Translations under genes and position numbers: made by a program
The notes under the pieces: generated by a model
Database searches by the model: none
The model's input: only the letters and a program-made list of their open reading frames with translations
Told to the model about the DNA's origin: nothing
Assembly (NCBI GenBank): GCA_902785325.1
Contig: CACZXZ010000004.1
Span: forward strand, 1-64,000
From: an uncultured Succinivibrio sp.
GTDB lineage: Bacteria > Pseudomonadota > Gammaproteobacteria > Enterobacterales > Succinivibrionaceae
Length of the DNA: 64,000 nucleotides
Reading direction: 5' to 3'
Shown here: in pieces, positions 1 through 8,969 of the stretch
Layout: every line of letters starts with the position of its first letter
Position numbering within the stretch: position 1 is the stretch's first letter

Positions 1-19
1 AATCAATCTAATACAATGT

Positions 20-120
20 AATTTATGTATAGCATATAATATTTATTTATCTTTGTAAAGGGCATTTTGTGGCTTACATCCCCACAGCAAGCTGTGGGGC
101 TTTCGCCACTGTTATGTAAC
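20..120. repeat. Copy A of a ~100-bp hairpin repeat
   Basis: About 100 bp that recur at 11224-11325 with roughly 80-85 percent identity by eye. The copy begins with an AT-rich block containing TATAAT (35-40), then a nested hairpin at 69-109: outer stem GTGGC/GCCAC, inner stem CCCCACAGC/GCTGTGGGG. In the other copy the inner stem reads CCCCATAGC/GCTATGGGG, so one base pair changed on both sides, which indicates that the fold is kept. It may be a mobile element end (IS200/IS605-type subterminal palindrome) or a structured leader. It contains no credible ORF. Sequence upstream of it is outside the window. Confidence 0.7.
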
Positions 121-237
121 AAAATATCTTCAAAAGATGATTGCACATAATTTTTGACGCATAATTTGCTTTAAACAGTTGAAATATAGTGCCAAATAAA
201 TAACAATATTTCAAAATACCACAGAAGGAATAATGTA

Positions 238-864
238 ATGCCAAGATCATCATCAAGAAAAACTAAGAAAAAGAAGAAAGGACCAAAGAGAAATACTCAA
301 CGTTCAAATAGAAATTTATCTCTAAGTCTTACCGCTAATGATCTGCTTTTAGCACTTAAGGAATTGCCTTATTTGTCAGCAACTATAGGTCTTGCTATTC
401 ACTTAGCTTTAGGTCTAGTTAAATCTGGCGTTTGTGCAGAAGATTTATTCAAAGATTCAGATGTTGACTTTGATGATAATACTGAAGAAGAGTTAAACCC
501 TCAAGCAACCATTGCCTGTGCCTGCCAAATTGCGACTCTTAAAATTCAACTATCAAAAACAGATGATAGCGAATTAGATTATCCTCTAGAGGTTATAGCT
601 CCAATTGTAATGCAAATATTAGCTAACGCTCATCTCATTAAAGGATTGGATGCTCCTCTAGTACCAGAAATTGAAAATGGAGAGATTGTCCTTAATGTTA
701 CAACTGCGCCTGAAGGCTTAGAAATTACAGATGAAGGCGAAGAATTCCTAAGCAAAATTGATACAGATGGAGACTTAATTGCATCTGATGAAGACTTTAA
801 GATGTATTCAAAATTAGCAGTCGAATATATGCAAAAGGCTATAGATCAAAGTAAAGTACAATAA
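238..864 (+). CDS. Hypothetical protein, tandem paralogue 1
   Basis: A 208-residue protein of no family I recognise. It opens with a very basic tail (residues 1-25, lysine/arginine/serine rich), followed by a helical hydrophobic segment near 38-62 (LSATIGLAIHLALGL), an acidic stretch, and a conserved middle part near 117-160 (PLEVIAPIVMQIL, then APLVPEIENG). The same blocks occur in the two genes downstream. AAGGA at 225-229 stands eight bases before the ATG; an ATG five bases upstream is followed at once by a stop. The basic head could bind nucleic acid or ribosomes, but that is only a guess. It has its own terminator, so it appears to be a single-gene unit. Confidence 0.8.
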   Translation: MPRSSSRKTKKKKKGPKRNTQRSNRNLSLSLTANDLLLALKELPYLSATIGLAIHLALGLVKSGVCAEDLFKDSDVDFDDNTEEELNPQATIACACQIATLKIQLSKTDDSELDYPLEVIAPIVMQILANAHLIKGLDAPLVPEIENGEIVLNVTTAPEGLEITDEGEEFLSKIDTDGDLIASDEDFKMYSKLAVEYMQKAIDQSKVQ

Positions 865-872
865 GCTATTTT

Positions 873-901
873 GATAAAGCACCAACTGGCGCTTTATCTT
901 T
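873..901 (+). terminator. Rho-independent terminator after paralogue 1
   Basis: Perfect 8-bp stem GATAAAGC/GCTTTATC (873-880 and 891-898) with further pairing of ACC and GGC in the loop, followed by TTT. It lies 9 bases after the stop codon. Confidence 0.7.
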
Positions 902-1033
902 GCAACCTAAAATCAAGCCACAAGCAGATCCTCAAGATAGTCTTTTTCTTTCGTAATTACGACTGTTAAACTTAATTAGCATTAAACTACTCTATCTTTG
1001 TTCATTAAGAGATGAAATAATTTAGGACTAAAA

Positions 1034-1633
1034 ATGCAAAACTACCAAAAGAAGAAATTTGATAAAAAGAAGAAAAACACAGAAAATATTTTTCCTTACA
1101 TTATCTTTAGCAATATTTCTGAAAAACTAATGGCAGAAAATCTTCTTTGTGCATTTAGGCAACATCATACTTTTGCTGCCAAAGTTGGACTATCAACTCT
1201 ATTAGCATTAGAGGAAATAAGAGAAACATTAACTTGTGATAGTTACAAAGATAACATAGAAATATACGTTGATGAAGCTATTGATGAAGGCTGCAGACTT
1301 ACTGTCATGAAAATGCAGACTAAAAGAATTGATATCGTAAAAGTAAATCACCAACTTTGCGGTTTTGTAGCTTTTGTAAAGCAACTTCTATCTAAAGCTG
1401 ATCTTATACAAGGATATTACGTACCACTAATTCCTAAATTCGTGGACGGCAAACTTTTTCTCGAGATTGATTATGCAGAAGAAGTGGCACTAACAGATAA
1501 AGGTAAAGAATATTTAACCTATGTACCAAATCCAAATACATGCGTAAAGCCAACAAAAGAAGATCTAGATACATATGCAAACATATGCATTGAATTAGCT
1601 CAATACATAGTTGACAAATATAAAGATCAATAA
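1034..1633 (+). CDS. Hypothetical protein, tandem paralogue 2
   Basis: A 199-residue relative of the proteins at 238-864 and 1821-2381. It shares the layout of basic head (residues 1-20), alpha-helical segment near 43-62 (HHTFAAKVGLSTLLALE), a middle block near 108-145 (GFVAFVKQLLSKADLIQG, VPLIPKFVDGKL) and a C-terminal helix ending DKYKDQ. AGGA at 1024-1027 precedes the ATG by six bases. This copy is the most divergent of the three. Function unknown; no catalytic motif, signal peptide or convincing membrane segment is seen. Confidence 0.8.
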   Translation: MQNYQKKKFDKKKKNTENIFPYIIFSNISEKLMAENLLCAFRQHHTFAAKVGLSTLLALEEIRETLTCDSYKDNIEIYVDEAIDEGCRLTVMKMQTKRIDIVKVNHQLCGFVAFVKQLLSKADLIQGYYVPLIPKFVDGKLFLEIDYAEEVALTDKGKEYLTYVPNPNTCVKPTKEDLDTYANICIELAQYIVDKYKDQ

Positions 1634-1644
1634 GCTCTCTACTT

Positions 1645-1672
1645 TTAAGACACCTTTTGGTGTCTTAATATT
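1645..1672 (+). terminator. Hairpin after paralogue 2
   Basis: Perfect 10-bp stem TTAAGACACC/GGTGTCTTAA with a TTTT loop (1645-1668), followed by a short T-rich run. It lies 11 bases after the stop. Confidence 0.7.
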
Positions 1673-1820
1673 TCAAAAGAAAACTCCTCTGTTTACCTTC
1701 TGTACTTGAATAGCATGACCTTATTTTAAAGCTTGCATTACTCCTCAAAATTAACCTTAACTTGTTGATTTTTCCTAAAAGTTGACCGATTATAAATGGA
1801 TAAAAACTAAGGAATTTAAA

Positions 1821-2381
1821 ATGGCAAAATTATCAGCAAAACAAATTAAATTACGTAAAGCACAAAGTGCTGTAAATAACTTAACTAATACAGAGTGTGC
1901 AAACAAGTTATTTGCAACACTTGCTCAGAATCCATTTTTATGTGCCACTGTAGGTATCTCTATTGCTGAGATCTTAAAGCACTTAAAAGAAGGTACTTTT
2001 GATAAAAAAGCAAAATTAGGCAACTTTGTAGCCTTTACCTGCAACGATGTGCAAAATAGAGTTCACTCTATGTATCCACAGGATTTTACTAAACCATATC
2101 CTATTGAGGCTATTGGCGCTGTAGTAATGCAATTACTTGAGCATGCTGAATTATTAAAGGGTGTAAGTGCTCCTCTAATTCCTAAGGTTGAGCATGGCAA
2201 ATTAACTGTAGAAATTAAAGTTGATGACAATGGTGTAGAGCTTACAGAAGAGTCAAATGAGTTCTTAAATAAGGCAGATTCAGCTTGCAATTTATTTACA
2301 GCTCAACAAAACTTTGCGCCAAACTTTGCAAACCTCACCATGTTCTATGCTCAAAAGATTGTAGATAAATACAAAGCCTAG
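1821..2381 (+). CDS. Hypothetical protein, tandem paralogue 3
   Basis: A 186-residue protein of the same unrecognised family as its two upstream neighbours. Basic N-terminus (MAKLSAKQIKLRKAQ), helical segment near 43-60 (NPFLCATVGISIAEIL), middle block PIEAIGAVVMQLLEHAELLKG then APLIPKVEHGKL, and a C-terminal helix ending VDKYKA. The frame is open upstream to a TTG at 1782, but the ATG at 1821 has a GGA-containing ribosome site (1811-1813) and gives an N-terminus like that of the paralogues, so I chose it. Last of three single-gene units; a DUF4143 pseudogene follows 71 bases later. Confidence 0.8.
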   Translation: MAKLSAKQIKLRKAQSAVNNLTNTECANKLFATLAQNPFLCATVGISIAEILKHLKEGTFDKKAKLGNFVAFTCNDVQNRVHSMYPQDFTKPYPIEAIGAVVMQLLEHAELLKGVSAPLIPKVEHGKLTVEIKVDDNGVELTEESNEFLNKADSACNLFTAQQNFAPNFANLTMFYAQKIVDKYKA

Positions 2382-2390
2382 TAAGTTCTT

Positions 2391-2422
2391 AAATTAAAGC
2401 ACCTACAGGTGCTTTAATTTTT
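2391..2422 (+). terminator. Rho-independent terminator after paralogue 3
   Basis: Perfect 13-bp stem AAATTAAAGCACC/GGTGCTTTAATTT (2391-2403 and 2408-2420) with a 4-base loop; the stem itself ends in the T tract. Confidence 0.75.
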
Positions 2423-2452
2423 AATGATCTTAAACTATCTTTTCTTTTCAAT

Positions 2453-3674
2453 ATGCACTTTAAAAGAACTCTTGAAGACACTGTTTTAGACTATAGCAAA
2501 AAATTTCCTATAGTCTATCTTGAAGGTCCTTGTAAAGTAGGTAAAGCATCACTTTTAAAACAGATTAAAGATAGTAAGATAACTACTGTCTCACTTAAAA
2601 GTCTCTCTAATCGAGAGTTAGCTCAAACAAATCCAACGCTCTTTTTACAAAAGTATAAATCTCCTTTGATTATCGAGGATATCCACCTAGCACCACAATT
2701 ATTTACAGCACTAAAATGCGCTGTTGATAAAGACAAAAAGGCTGGTCAATACTTTTTAACAAGCTCTGTTCAATTTAACAGGTTAAAGATTGATGTTTCC
2801 ATGGAAGGAACAATTGCAATTGTCAAACTTCAAGGATTATCTCAAGAGGAGAAACTTTCTTTAACTTCAAGCAAAGCTTTTATACCTACCAAAGCTTATT
2901 TAGATGAGAAAGAGCTCCTATTAAAAGACAAAGCTTGCTCTTACCTTTTTCATGAACTTTGGAAAGGCTCAAATCCTGCTTTGTACTCACTTGAAGATGA
3001 ATGCCTTACAAAATTTTACGATTCTTATCTTCAAGACTATCTATGCTTTGAAGTACATAATTACTTCAAAGTTAAAGACGAGGTGGAGTTTTTCAGATTC
3101 TTAAAGTTTATCGCATCTAAAACCTCTCAAGTTATCAATTACACAGCTTTTGCAAATGAGTTTGGCATCTCAAATGATAAACTAAAAAAATGGCTTTCAA
3201 TTCTTGTGGACTCAGGTATTGTGTTCTTGCAACCTGCCTACTACAGAAATTTACCATACAACGCAATCAAAACTCCTAAACTACATTTTTTTTGATTTAG
3301 GACTTTCTTGCTACTTATTAAGTTTTACTAGCTCAAACATAGTTGAAGATGGTCCTTTGAAAGAGGCTTTAGTTAAAAGCTATGTAGTAAGTGAAATCGT
3401 AAAAAGCTATTACCATCGTGGTCAAACACCAAATCTGTATTACTACCAAGATAAAGAGCAAAGAGAAATTGATGTGCTTTTAGAAGAGGATGGTCTTTTG
3501 TATCCTATGGTGATTAAATCAAAGTCTAATCCAAATAAAGACGATATAAGACACTTTGAGGTAATTGATAAGGTACTTAAAGTACCTCGTGGATGTGGTG
3601 CTGTGCTTTGCAGAGCAAGTAGCTACTTGCCTTTGACTAAGCAAGATTATCTAGTTCCGATAAGCTATATCTAG
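2453..3674 (+). pseudogene. AAA ATPase with DUF4143 domain, frameshifted
   Basis: Two overlapping reading frames together give one normal ~405-residue DUF4143-type ATPase. The first (2453-3295) has a P-loop GPCKVGKAS at residues 25-33 and the following AAA region, then a winged-helix-like part; it ends at HFF-stop. The second frame resumes with FFDLGLSCYLL and carries the usual C-terminal nuclease-like end (EIDVLLEEDGLLYPMVIKSK). The switch falls in a run of eight T at 3286-3293; seven T would restore one frame. It could be a real mutation, a phase-variable tract, or a sequencing error. No clear ribosome site precedes the ATG. DUF4143 proteins are widespread ATPases of ill-defined function. 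Confidence 0.8.
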
Positions 3675-3718
3675 TTTTATCAAAAGATCCTAAGAAACTT
3701 ACTTAGGATCTTATAGTT

Positions 3719-4579
3719 TTACTCAAAATGATATTTTAAAGCTTGTGGACAGGTCCATACTGGCTTTACGCAGTCTTCCAGTCTTAAATTTAAGCCAAGC
3801 TCTCTGTATGTACCTTCTTGGTGAAAGTCAGATCCAAAGGAGGCTAAAAGCTGATATTCAAGACACAGCTTATTTAAAAGATCATAGTCGGTAGCATTGA
3901 TTTGACTGTTGCAAACTTCCATCGCATCTCCACCACATTCTTTAAAGTAGCTTATAAGCTCTCTTCTGCGAGTGTTAGTTAACTGATAGCGATTTGGGTG
4001 AGCTAAAACTGCTACACCACCTGCGTTTTGAATTGCTTCAACGGCAACCTTAATATCTGGCCACAAGGTTTTTACATAACAGCTTTTACCCTTTTTTAAG
4101 TAGCTATCAAAGGCATCGTTTACATCTTGAGCTCTGCCCATTTTAGCAATGTAAGCAGCGTAATTACCACGGGTGATAGTGGCATCTTCTGAAGCTAACT
4201 TCTTACATTCCTCATAGGCATTAGCAAAACCTTGTTTTTCAAGTTTTGCACCGATAGCTTTAGCTCTTTCAATACGACGTTGCTTTTGATCTTGAATGTA
4301 ACTTTGAATTGAAGGTGCATTAGGATCAATAAACAAACCTACGATATGGATTTGATTATTGTTAAAGGTAGTTGACAATTCACAGCCTTCAATCAATTGA
4401 ATTTTACCTTCTGCTGCCTCTTTAGCTTCCTTAATACCTAAAGTGGTATCGTGATCGGTTAAAGCTATATGAGTAAGACCTCTGCTATAGGCGCGCTCAA
4501 CTAATTGAGTAGGAGTAAGTCCACCGTCAGAGGCTTTTGAATGAGTATGTAAATCAATTTTTGAAAAGATTGCAGCCAT
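3719..4579 (-). CDS. rnm: PHP-domain phosphoesterase, RNase AM (YciV/TrpH) family
   Basis: A 286-residue PHP-domain metal-dependent phosphoesterase. The metal-binding motifs are visible: HTH at residues 11-13 in IDLHTHS, TDHDT at 41-45, and later AHPNRY and FGSDFH. E. coli YciV (RNase AM) of this family trims 5' ends of rRNAs and hydrolyses 3',5'-nucleotide bisphosphates; assignment to that activity is by family. The frame is open further upstream, but the ATG at 4579 overlaps the stop of uup by one base (TAATG), pointing to coupled translation. It is the last gene of a rlmKL-uup-rnm cluster. Confidence 0.9.
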   Translation of the reverse strand: MAAIFSKIDLHTHSKASDGGLTPTQLVERAYSRGLTHIALTDHDTTLGIKEAKEAAEGKIQLIEGCELSTTFNNNQIHIVGLFIDPNAPSIQSYIQDQKQRRIERAKAIGAKLEKQGFANAYEECKKLASEDATITRGNYAAYIAKMGRAQDVNDAFDSYLKKGKSCYVKTLWPDIKVAVEAIQNAGGVAVLAHPNRYQLTNTRRRELISYFKECGGDAMEVCNSQINATDYDLLNKLCLEYQLLASFGSDFHQEGTYRELGLNLRLEDCVKPVWTCPQALKYHFE

Positions 4580-6459
4580 TAAGCTTGACCTATACTTTCT
4601 AATTCTTCCCAACGAGCATACAAGGCATCTAACTCCTCTTGCACTTTTCCTCTATTAGTTGCAACCTCACGAGCTTTAGTGCCATCGTCATCATACAAAG
4701 CAGGATCGTTTAATTGCTCATCTAAAGTGGCAAGTTGAGTTTCTAATTGCTCAATTTTACCTGGAAGCTCTTTTAATTCGTGTTTTTGAGTAAAGGTTAA
4801 ACCTTTTGTCTTTTTAACAGGTTTAGACTCTGCTTTCTTTTGCTCTTTACTCTCTTTTACTGATTTTAAGGCATTATCTGAAGCTAAAGCCTTCTTTTGA
4901 TAATATCTTTCAACATCTTCCCAACCACCTACAATTGACTCGATGTGACAATTACCATCAAACACCCAAGTCTCGGTTGCTACCTTGTCGATAAACTGTC
5001 TATCGTGGCTGATGACGATTACAGTACCTTCATAAGAGCTTATAAGATCTTCTAATAAATCTAGAGTTTCTAAATCTAAATCGTTAGTTGGCTCATCCAT
5101 GATGAGCACATTTGATTCTTTAGCAAATAACCTTGCTAAAAGGAGTCTATTCTTCTCGCCACCAGATAAGATTTTTACAGGGGATCTTGCACGCTGTCCT
5201 GTAAATAAGAAGTTAGCTAGATAGGAAATTACATGTTTGTTCTTACCGTTAATGCAAACCTCAGTATGACCATCGGCTACATTGTCAGCAACAGACTTAT
5301 CTAAATCTAAAGCTTCATGGTATTGATCAAAGTACTGAACTTTTAAATTTACACCAACTTTAATCTTGCCAGAAGTAGGCTTAAGATCCTCTAATAAAGC
5401 TTTGATTAGAGTAGTTTTACCACAACCATTAGGACCTGTAATACCAATTCTATCCCCACGCATTACAGTTGCAGAAAAGTTTTTTAAAACTTGCTTTTCA
5501 CCAAAGCCTAAACATAAATCTTTAATCTCGTATACGAGGTTGCCACTTCGTGCTGCGCTATTTGCCTCCATGATGACATTGCCTTGTCTATCACGGCGGT
5601 TAGCTCTTTGAATACGTAATTCTTTTAAATCACGCACACGACCTTCATTACGAGCAAGTCTTGCTTTAACACCACGTCTAATCCATGCTTCTTCTTGAGC
5701 TAGGATTTTGTCAAATTCTTTGTTAGCAAGCTCTTCTTTACGTAAGCGCTCATCTCGAAGAGAGATGTACTTACTAAAAGAGCCAGGATAGGAATAGCAT
5801 TTGCCTCTATCTAACTCTACAATGCGGGTAGCACAGTGATCGGCAAACATTCTATCGTGTGTTACAAAGACAATAGTGCCATCAAAGGCTTTAATTGCCT
5901 CTTCAAACCAAGTGATAGATTCAATATCTAAGTGGTTAGTAGGCTCATCTAAAAGTAACAGTTGAGGCTCACTTACTAGGGCTTTTGCAAGCGCTGCTTT
6001 TCTTCTGTTACCACCACTTAAATCTTTTAAAGGTAGGCTTGGATCTAAACCTATTTTGTTTAAGATCTTTTTGACTACAGCATCTTTCTGCCAACCATCA
6101 TGCTTATCTAAATAGGCTGACAATTCCATTTGCCTGTGTACATCAGTGCAAGTACTAAACTCTGAAAGCGCATCCCCTACATCTGCTACACCACTTGCAG
6201 CTAAGGTATAGACAGTACCACTATCAAAGGCTGGCGGATCTTGGCATAAGGTAGCAATCTTAAGACCAGTTTGAACAATTACTTTGCCAGAGTCTAACTC
6301 TCTTTTACCTGCAATAATGCTAAGTAAGGTTGATTTACCTGTACCATTACGACCAACTAAACAAACGCGCTCGCCATCTTCAATGGAGAAATTAGCACCT
6401 TCTAATAACTTATCAGCGCCATTATTTAAATGGGCATCAATAACGGAGATTAAGCTCAT
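4579..6459 (-). CDS. uup: ABC-F ATPase Uup
   Basis: A 626-residue soluble tandem ATP-binding-cassette protein of the ABC-F group without membrane segments. Walker A motifs GRNGTGKST (36-44) and GPNGCGKTT (about 341-349), signature motifs LSGGNRRK (about 147) and LSGGEKNR (about 430), and Walker B plus DEPTNHLD/DEPTNDLD are all present. The charged coiled-coil tail (about 545-626) is the Uup C-terminal DNA/RNA-binding domain. ABC-F proteins act on ribosomes; Uup also affects precise transposon excision. Start and stop abut rlmKL (stop at 6460) and rnm, so the three are one translational unit. Confidence 0.95.
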   Translation of the reverse strand: MSLISVIDAHLNNGADKLLEGANFSIEDGERVCLVGRNGTGKSTLLSIIAGKRELDSGKVIVQTGLKIATLCQDPPAFDSGTVYTLAASGVADVGDALSEFSTCTDVHRQMELSAYLDKHDGWQKDAVVKKILNKIGLDPSLPLKDLSGGNRRKAALAKALVSEPQLLLLDEPTNHLDIESITWFEEAIKAFDGTIVFVTHDRMFADHCATRIVELDRGKCYSYPGSFSKYISLRDERLRKEELANKEFDKILAQEEAWIRRGVKARLARNEGRVRDLKELRIQRANRRDRQGNVIMEANSAARSGNLVYEIKDLCLGFGEKQVLKNFSATVMRGDRIGITGPNGCGKTTLIKALLEDLKPTSGKIKVGVNLKVQYFDQYHEALDLDKSVADNVADGHTEVCINGKNKHVISYLANFLFTGQRARSPVKILSGGEKNRLLLARLFAKESNVLIMDEPTNDLDLETLDLLEDLISSYEGTVIVISHDRQFIDKVATETWVFDGNCHIESIVGGWEDVERYYQKKALASDNALKSVKESKEQKKAESKPVKKTKGLTFTQKHELKELPGKIEQLETQLATLDEQLNDPALYDDDGTKAREVATNRGKVQEELDALYARWEELESIGQA

Positions 6460-8901
6460 TTAAAGATCTTTAACTCCATTAGGACCAAAAACTCTTACTT
6501 TGCGCTCTGGAGCTTTTGAAAATGGCTTACGCTTTGAGTCAAAGGAAGATGGCTTTCTTGTGCTGTGCTTATTAGTAATAGCACTACCCCATACTTTATT
6601 AGTGGTAGTACGCTCGGCTCTTCTTTGAGCTCTTTGTGGATTGTGATCTTCATAATTTGAAGACTTATAATCGTGGTAAGTCTCTTTCTTGTCGGTTAAT
6701 ACTTTCTGCCACTTTGGAGCAGTCTCAGTATTTACCATTGGCACAATTTCTTTTTGTACGTTCTCTTGATGGAAGACTAGCTCGTAACAAGTGTGAATTT
6801 TCTTGTTACGTAAGAAGTCACGAGGTAGAGTTTGCTCTGAGATATTAGTAAATTCAAAGCCATAGTCCTTGATGCTCTCATCTAGCACAAAACCACGTAA
6901 GTTAGTGCAGAAAATAACCTTACCACCATCTTTTAAGTGACGGGTTAGATTTGACAATAAAGCAATTTGATCACGCTTTACATCAAAGCTCTTTTCCATA
7001 CGCTTTGAGTTTGAGAAGGTTGGTGGATCGATATAAATTAAATCAAACTTACGACCTTGATCTTTTGAAAGCCAAGCGAGGCAGTCAGCTTGAATAAACT
7101 CATGTTTATTAACATCTAAGCTATTTAATTTAAAGTTATCCATACCCCACTGTAAATAAGTCTTTGACATATCTACAGACACAGTCTTTACTGCTCCACC
7201 TAAAGCTGCAGCCACAGAAGCTGAGCAAGTGTAGGAGAATAGATTTAAAAATTCTTTGTCTTTTGCTTCTTTAAAGAGTCGTTTTCTAATTAAACGAGCA
7301 TCTAAGAATAAACCTGTATCAAGATAATCATATAAATTTACCTTGTATAAAGCGTTATTCTCATTTACTGTCATAAACTCATTTCTAAGTTCTGCTGCTT
7401 TCTCGTATTGATTATCGCCTTTTTGAATTTCTCTGCTCTTTAAGATAACTTTATCGCCTGCTACACCTGCTACCTCAACAGTGGCACTTAGCATATCAAG
7501 CTCATGCTTTTTAGCTACGCGTGGGTTAACTTTAGCAGGAGCCTTGTAAGCTTGAATTACATAGTAGCCATTGTAGTAATCAATAGCAGCTGCATATTCA
7601 GGTACATCAGCATCATACACACGATAAGCGTTGATGTTAACGTTTTTAGCCCACTTTTGCATGTTTGCAAGGTTCTTCTTTAAGCGGTTAGCAAAGTCAT
7701 TAGCAATCTTTAGATTTTGCTCTTCTTTAACTGACAATTGCTGCTCTTTGTTGATGTCAAAGACACGTAATTGACATAACAATTCGCCGTTATAAAGTTT
7801 ATAAACCTTATCTGAATGCAATCTCATGCAAGATAAGAGCTCAGTTGAGGAGGAGATCACACCAGCCCTAGCACCTGCAAAGTGCTCTTTAAAATTAGCA
7901 CCAATCTTTGTATAAAGGGCAATCAACTCATTGAAGTTACCCATTCTCTTGCCATATGGTGGGTTAGTTACGATAGTAGTATGTAACTTGTTATCAAATG
8001 GGTTGTATAAATTCTCTACAGGGCATTGATATACTTTAACTAATTTATCAAAACCAGCCTTTTGAGCATTCTCATTGGCAATATCAACGATATAAGGATC
8101 TAAATCAAAGCCTACAATCTGCACGCCTTTATCACAAGCTTGCTGAATGCCGTCTTGACTTAAGGCTTTAGCTTCGTTGACTAAATCCTCCCATACAGAT
8201 GGCTCAAACTGCTTTAATTTAAAGAAACCATAATGTGATCTTTTAATGCCAGGTGCGGTATTAGTTGCGATAGCTGCAGCTTCAAATAACAAAGTACCTG
8301 AGCCACACATTGGATCTAAAAAGTTCTCTTTGTCATAGCCAGTTCTTACCACCATAGCAGCGGCTAAATTCTCTTTTAAAGGAGCAGCACCTGTACCACG
8401 GTGATACTCTCTTTTTAGTAAAGCACGACCTGACAAGTCAATTAAGATATTAGCACTGCCCTTTTTATCTAAATGGCAATTGATAAGTACATCAGGATTG
8501 TCCTTATCTACAGAAGGTCTACCACCTTGAGTTGTTTGCAAACGGTCGCAGATAGCGTCTTTTACTTTTAAAGCACCATATTGAGTGTTACGAATAGATT
8601 CGTTAGTGCCAGAGAAGCTTACAGCGATAGTATTGCTTTTATCAAAATAACGCTCCCAAGCTACACCGTTAGCGCCGATGTAAAGTTCACTGTCAGTTTC
8701 ACAGTAAAATTCAACTAACTCTAATAAAATTCTTGAGGCAAAGCGAGACCATAAACAGGCTTTCATACCTGTAGCAAAATCGCCTTTAAAGGATACACCA
8801 GCTACAGTTTCTTTAGCAGAGGTTACACCTAGAGCTTGTAATTCATTTAATAATAAAGTTTCTAAACCTTTAGGACAGGTTGCAAAAAAGGATAATGCCA
8901 T
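6460..8901 (-). CDS. rlmL: Bifunctional 23S rRNA methyltransferase RlmKL
   Basis: An 813-residue fusion of THUMP domain, RlmL (m2G2445) and RlmK (m7G2069) methyltransferases acting on 23S rRNA. The N6/N2 methyltransferase motif NPPYGKR is near residue 313, SAM-site residues LDPMCGSGTLLFEA near 196, and the RlmK motif DPPTFSNSK near 622. The protein is about 110 residues longer than the E. coli one: it ends in a basic, asparagine/arginine-rich tail (from about 722) that is probably disordered and RNA-binding. It heads a cluster with uup and rnm. Confidence 0.95.
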   Translation of the reverse strand: MALSFFATCPKGLETLLLNELQALGVTSAKETVAGVSFKGDFATGMKACLWSRFASRILLELVEFYCETDSELYIGANGVAWERYFDKSNTIAVSFSGTNESIRNTQYGALKVKDAICDRLQTTQGGRPSVDKDNPDVLINCHLDKKGSANILIDLSGRALLKREYHRGTGAAPLKENLAAAMVVRTGYDKENFLDPMCGSGTLLFEAAAIATNTAPGIKRSHYGFFKLKQFEPSVWEDLVNEAKALSQDGIQQACDKGVQIVGFDLDPYIVDIANENAQKAGFDKLVKVYQCPVENLYNPFDNKLHTTIVTNPPYGKRMGNFNELIALYTKIGANFKEHFAGARAGVISSSTELLSCMRLHSDKVYKLYNGELLCQLRVFDINKEQQLSVKEEQNLKIANDFANRLKKNLANMQKWAKNVNINAYRVYDADVPEYAAAIDYYNGYYVIQAYKAPAKVNPRVAKKHELDMLSATVEVAGVAGDKVILKSREIQKGDNQYEKAAELRNEFMTVNENNALYKVNLYDYLDTGLFLDARLIRKRLFKEAKDKEFLNLFSYTCSASVAAALGGAVKTVSVDMSKTYLQWGMDNFKLNSLDVNKHEFIQADCLAWLSKDQGRKFDLIYIDPPTFSNSKRMEKSFDVKRDQIALLSNLTRHLKDGGKVIFCTNLRGFVLDESIKDYGFEFTNISEQTLPRDFLRNKKIHTCYELVFHQENVQKEIVPMVNTETAPKWQKVLTDKKETYHDYKSSNYEDHNPQRAQRRAERTTTNKVWGSAITNKHSTRKPSSFDSKRKPFSKAPERKVRVFGPNGVKDL

Positions 8902-8969
8902 CTATCAATTACTCCATTAAACTGTTGCATATTATACTGTAATTATGTGATATTTATACGATTTTTAGC

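Noticed and set aside
74..256. 60-codon minus-strand frame at the left edge
   Set aside because: It runs through the hairpin of repeat copy A and overlaps the start of a real gene; the covarying stem explains the sequence better.
1782..1820. TTG start extending paralogue 3 by 13 residues
   Set aside because: No ribosome site, and the ATG at 1821 with its GGA site gives an N-terminus like that of the paralogues.
3286..3293. Programmed ribosomal frameshift in the T8 run
   Set aside because: DUF4143 genes are normally one frame, and no stimulatory structure is evident; mutation or sequencing error is simpler.
3204..3674. Separate 156-residue protein after the DUF4143 gene
   Set aside because: Its first ~30 codons overlap the upstream gene out of frame; only the part after the T run resembles a protein, as the C-terminus of the DUF4143 ATPase.
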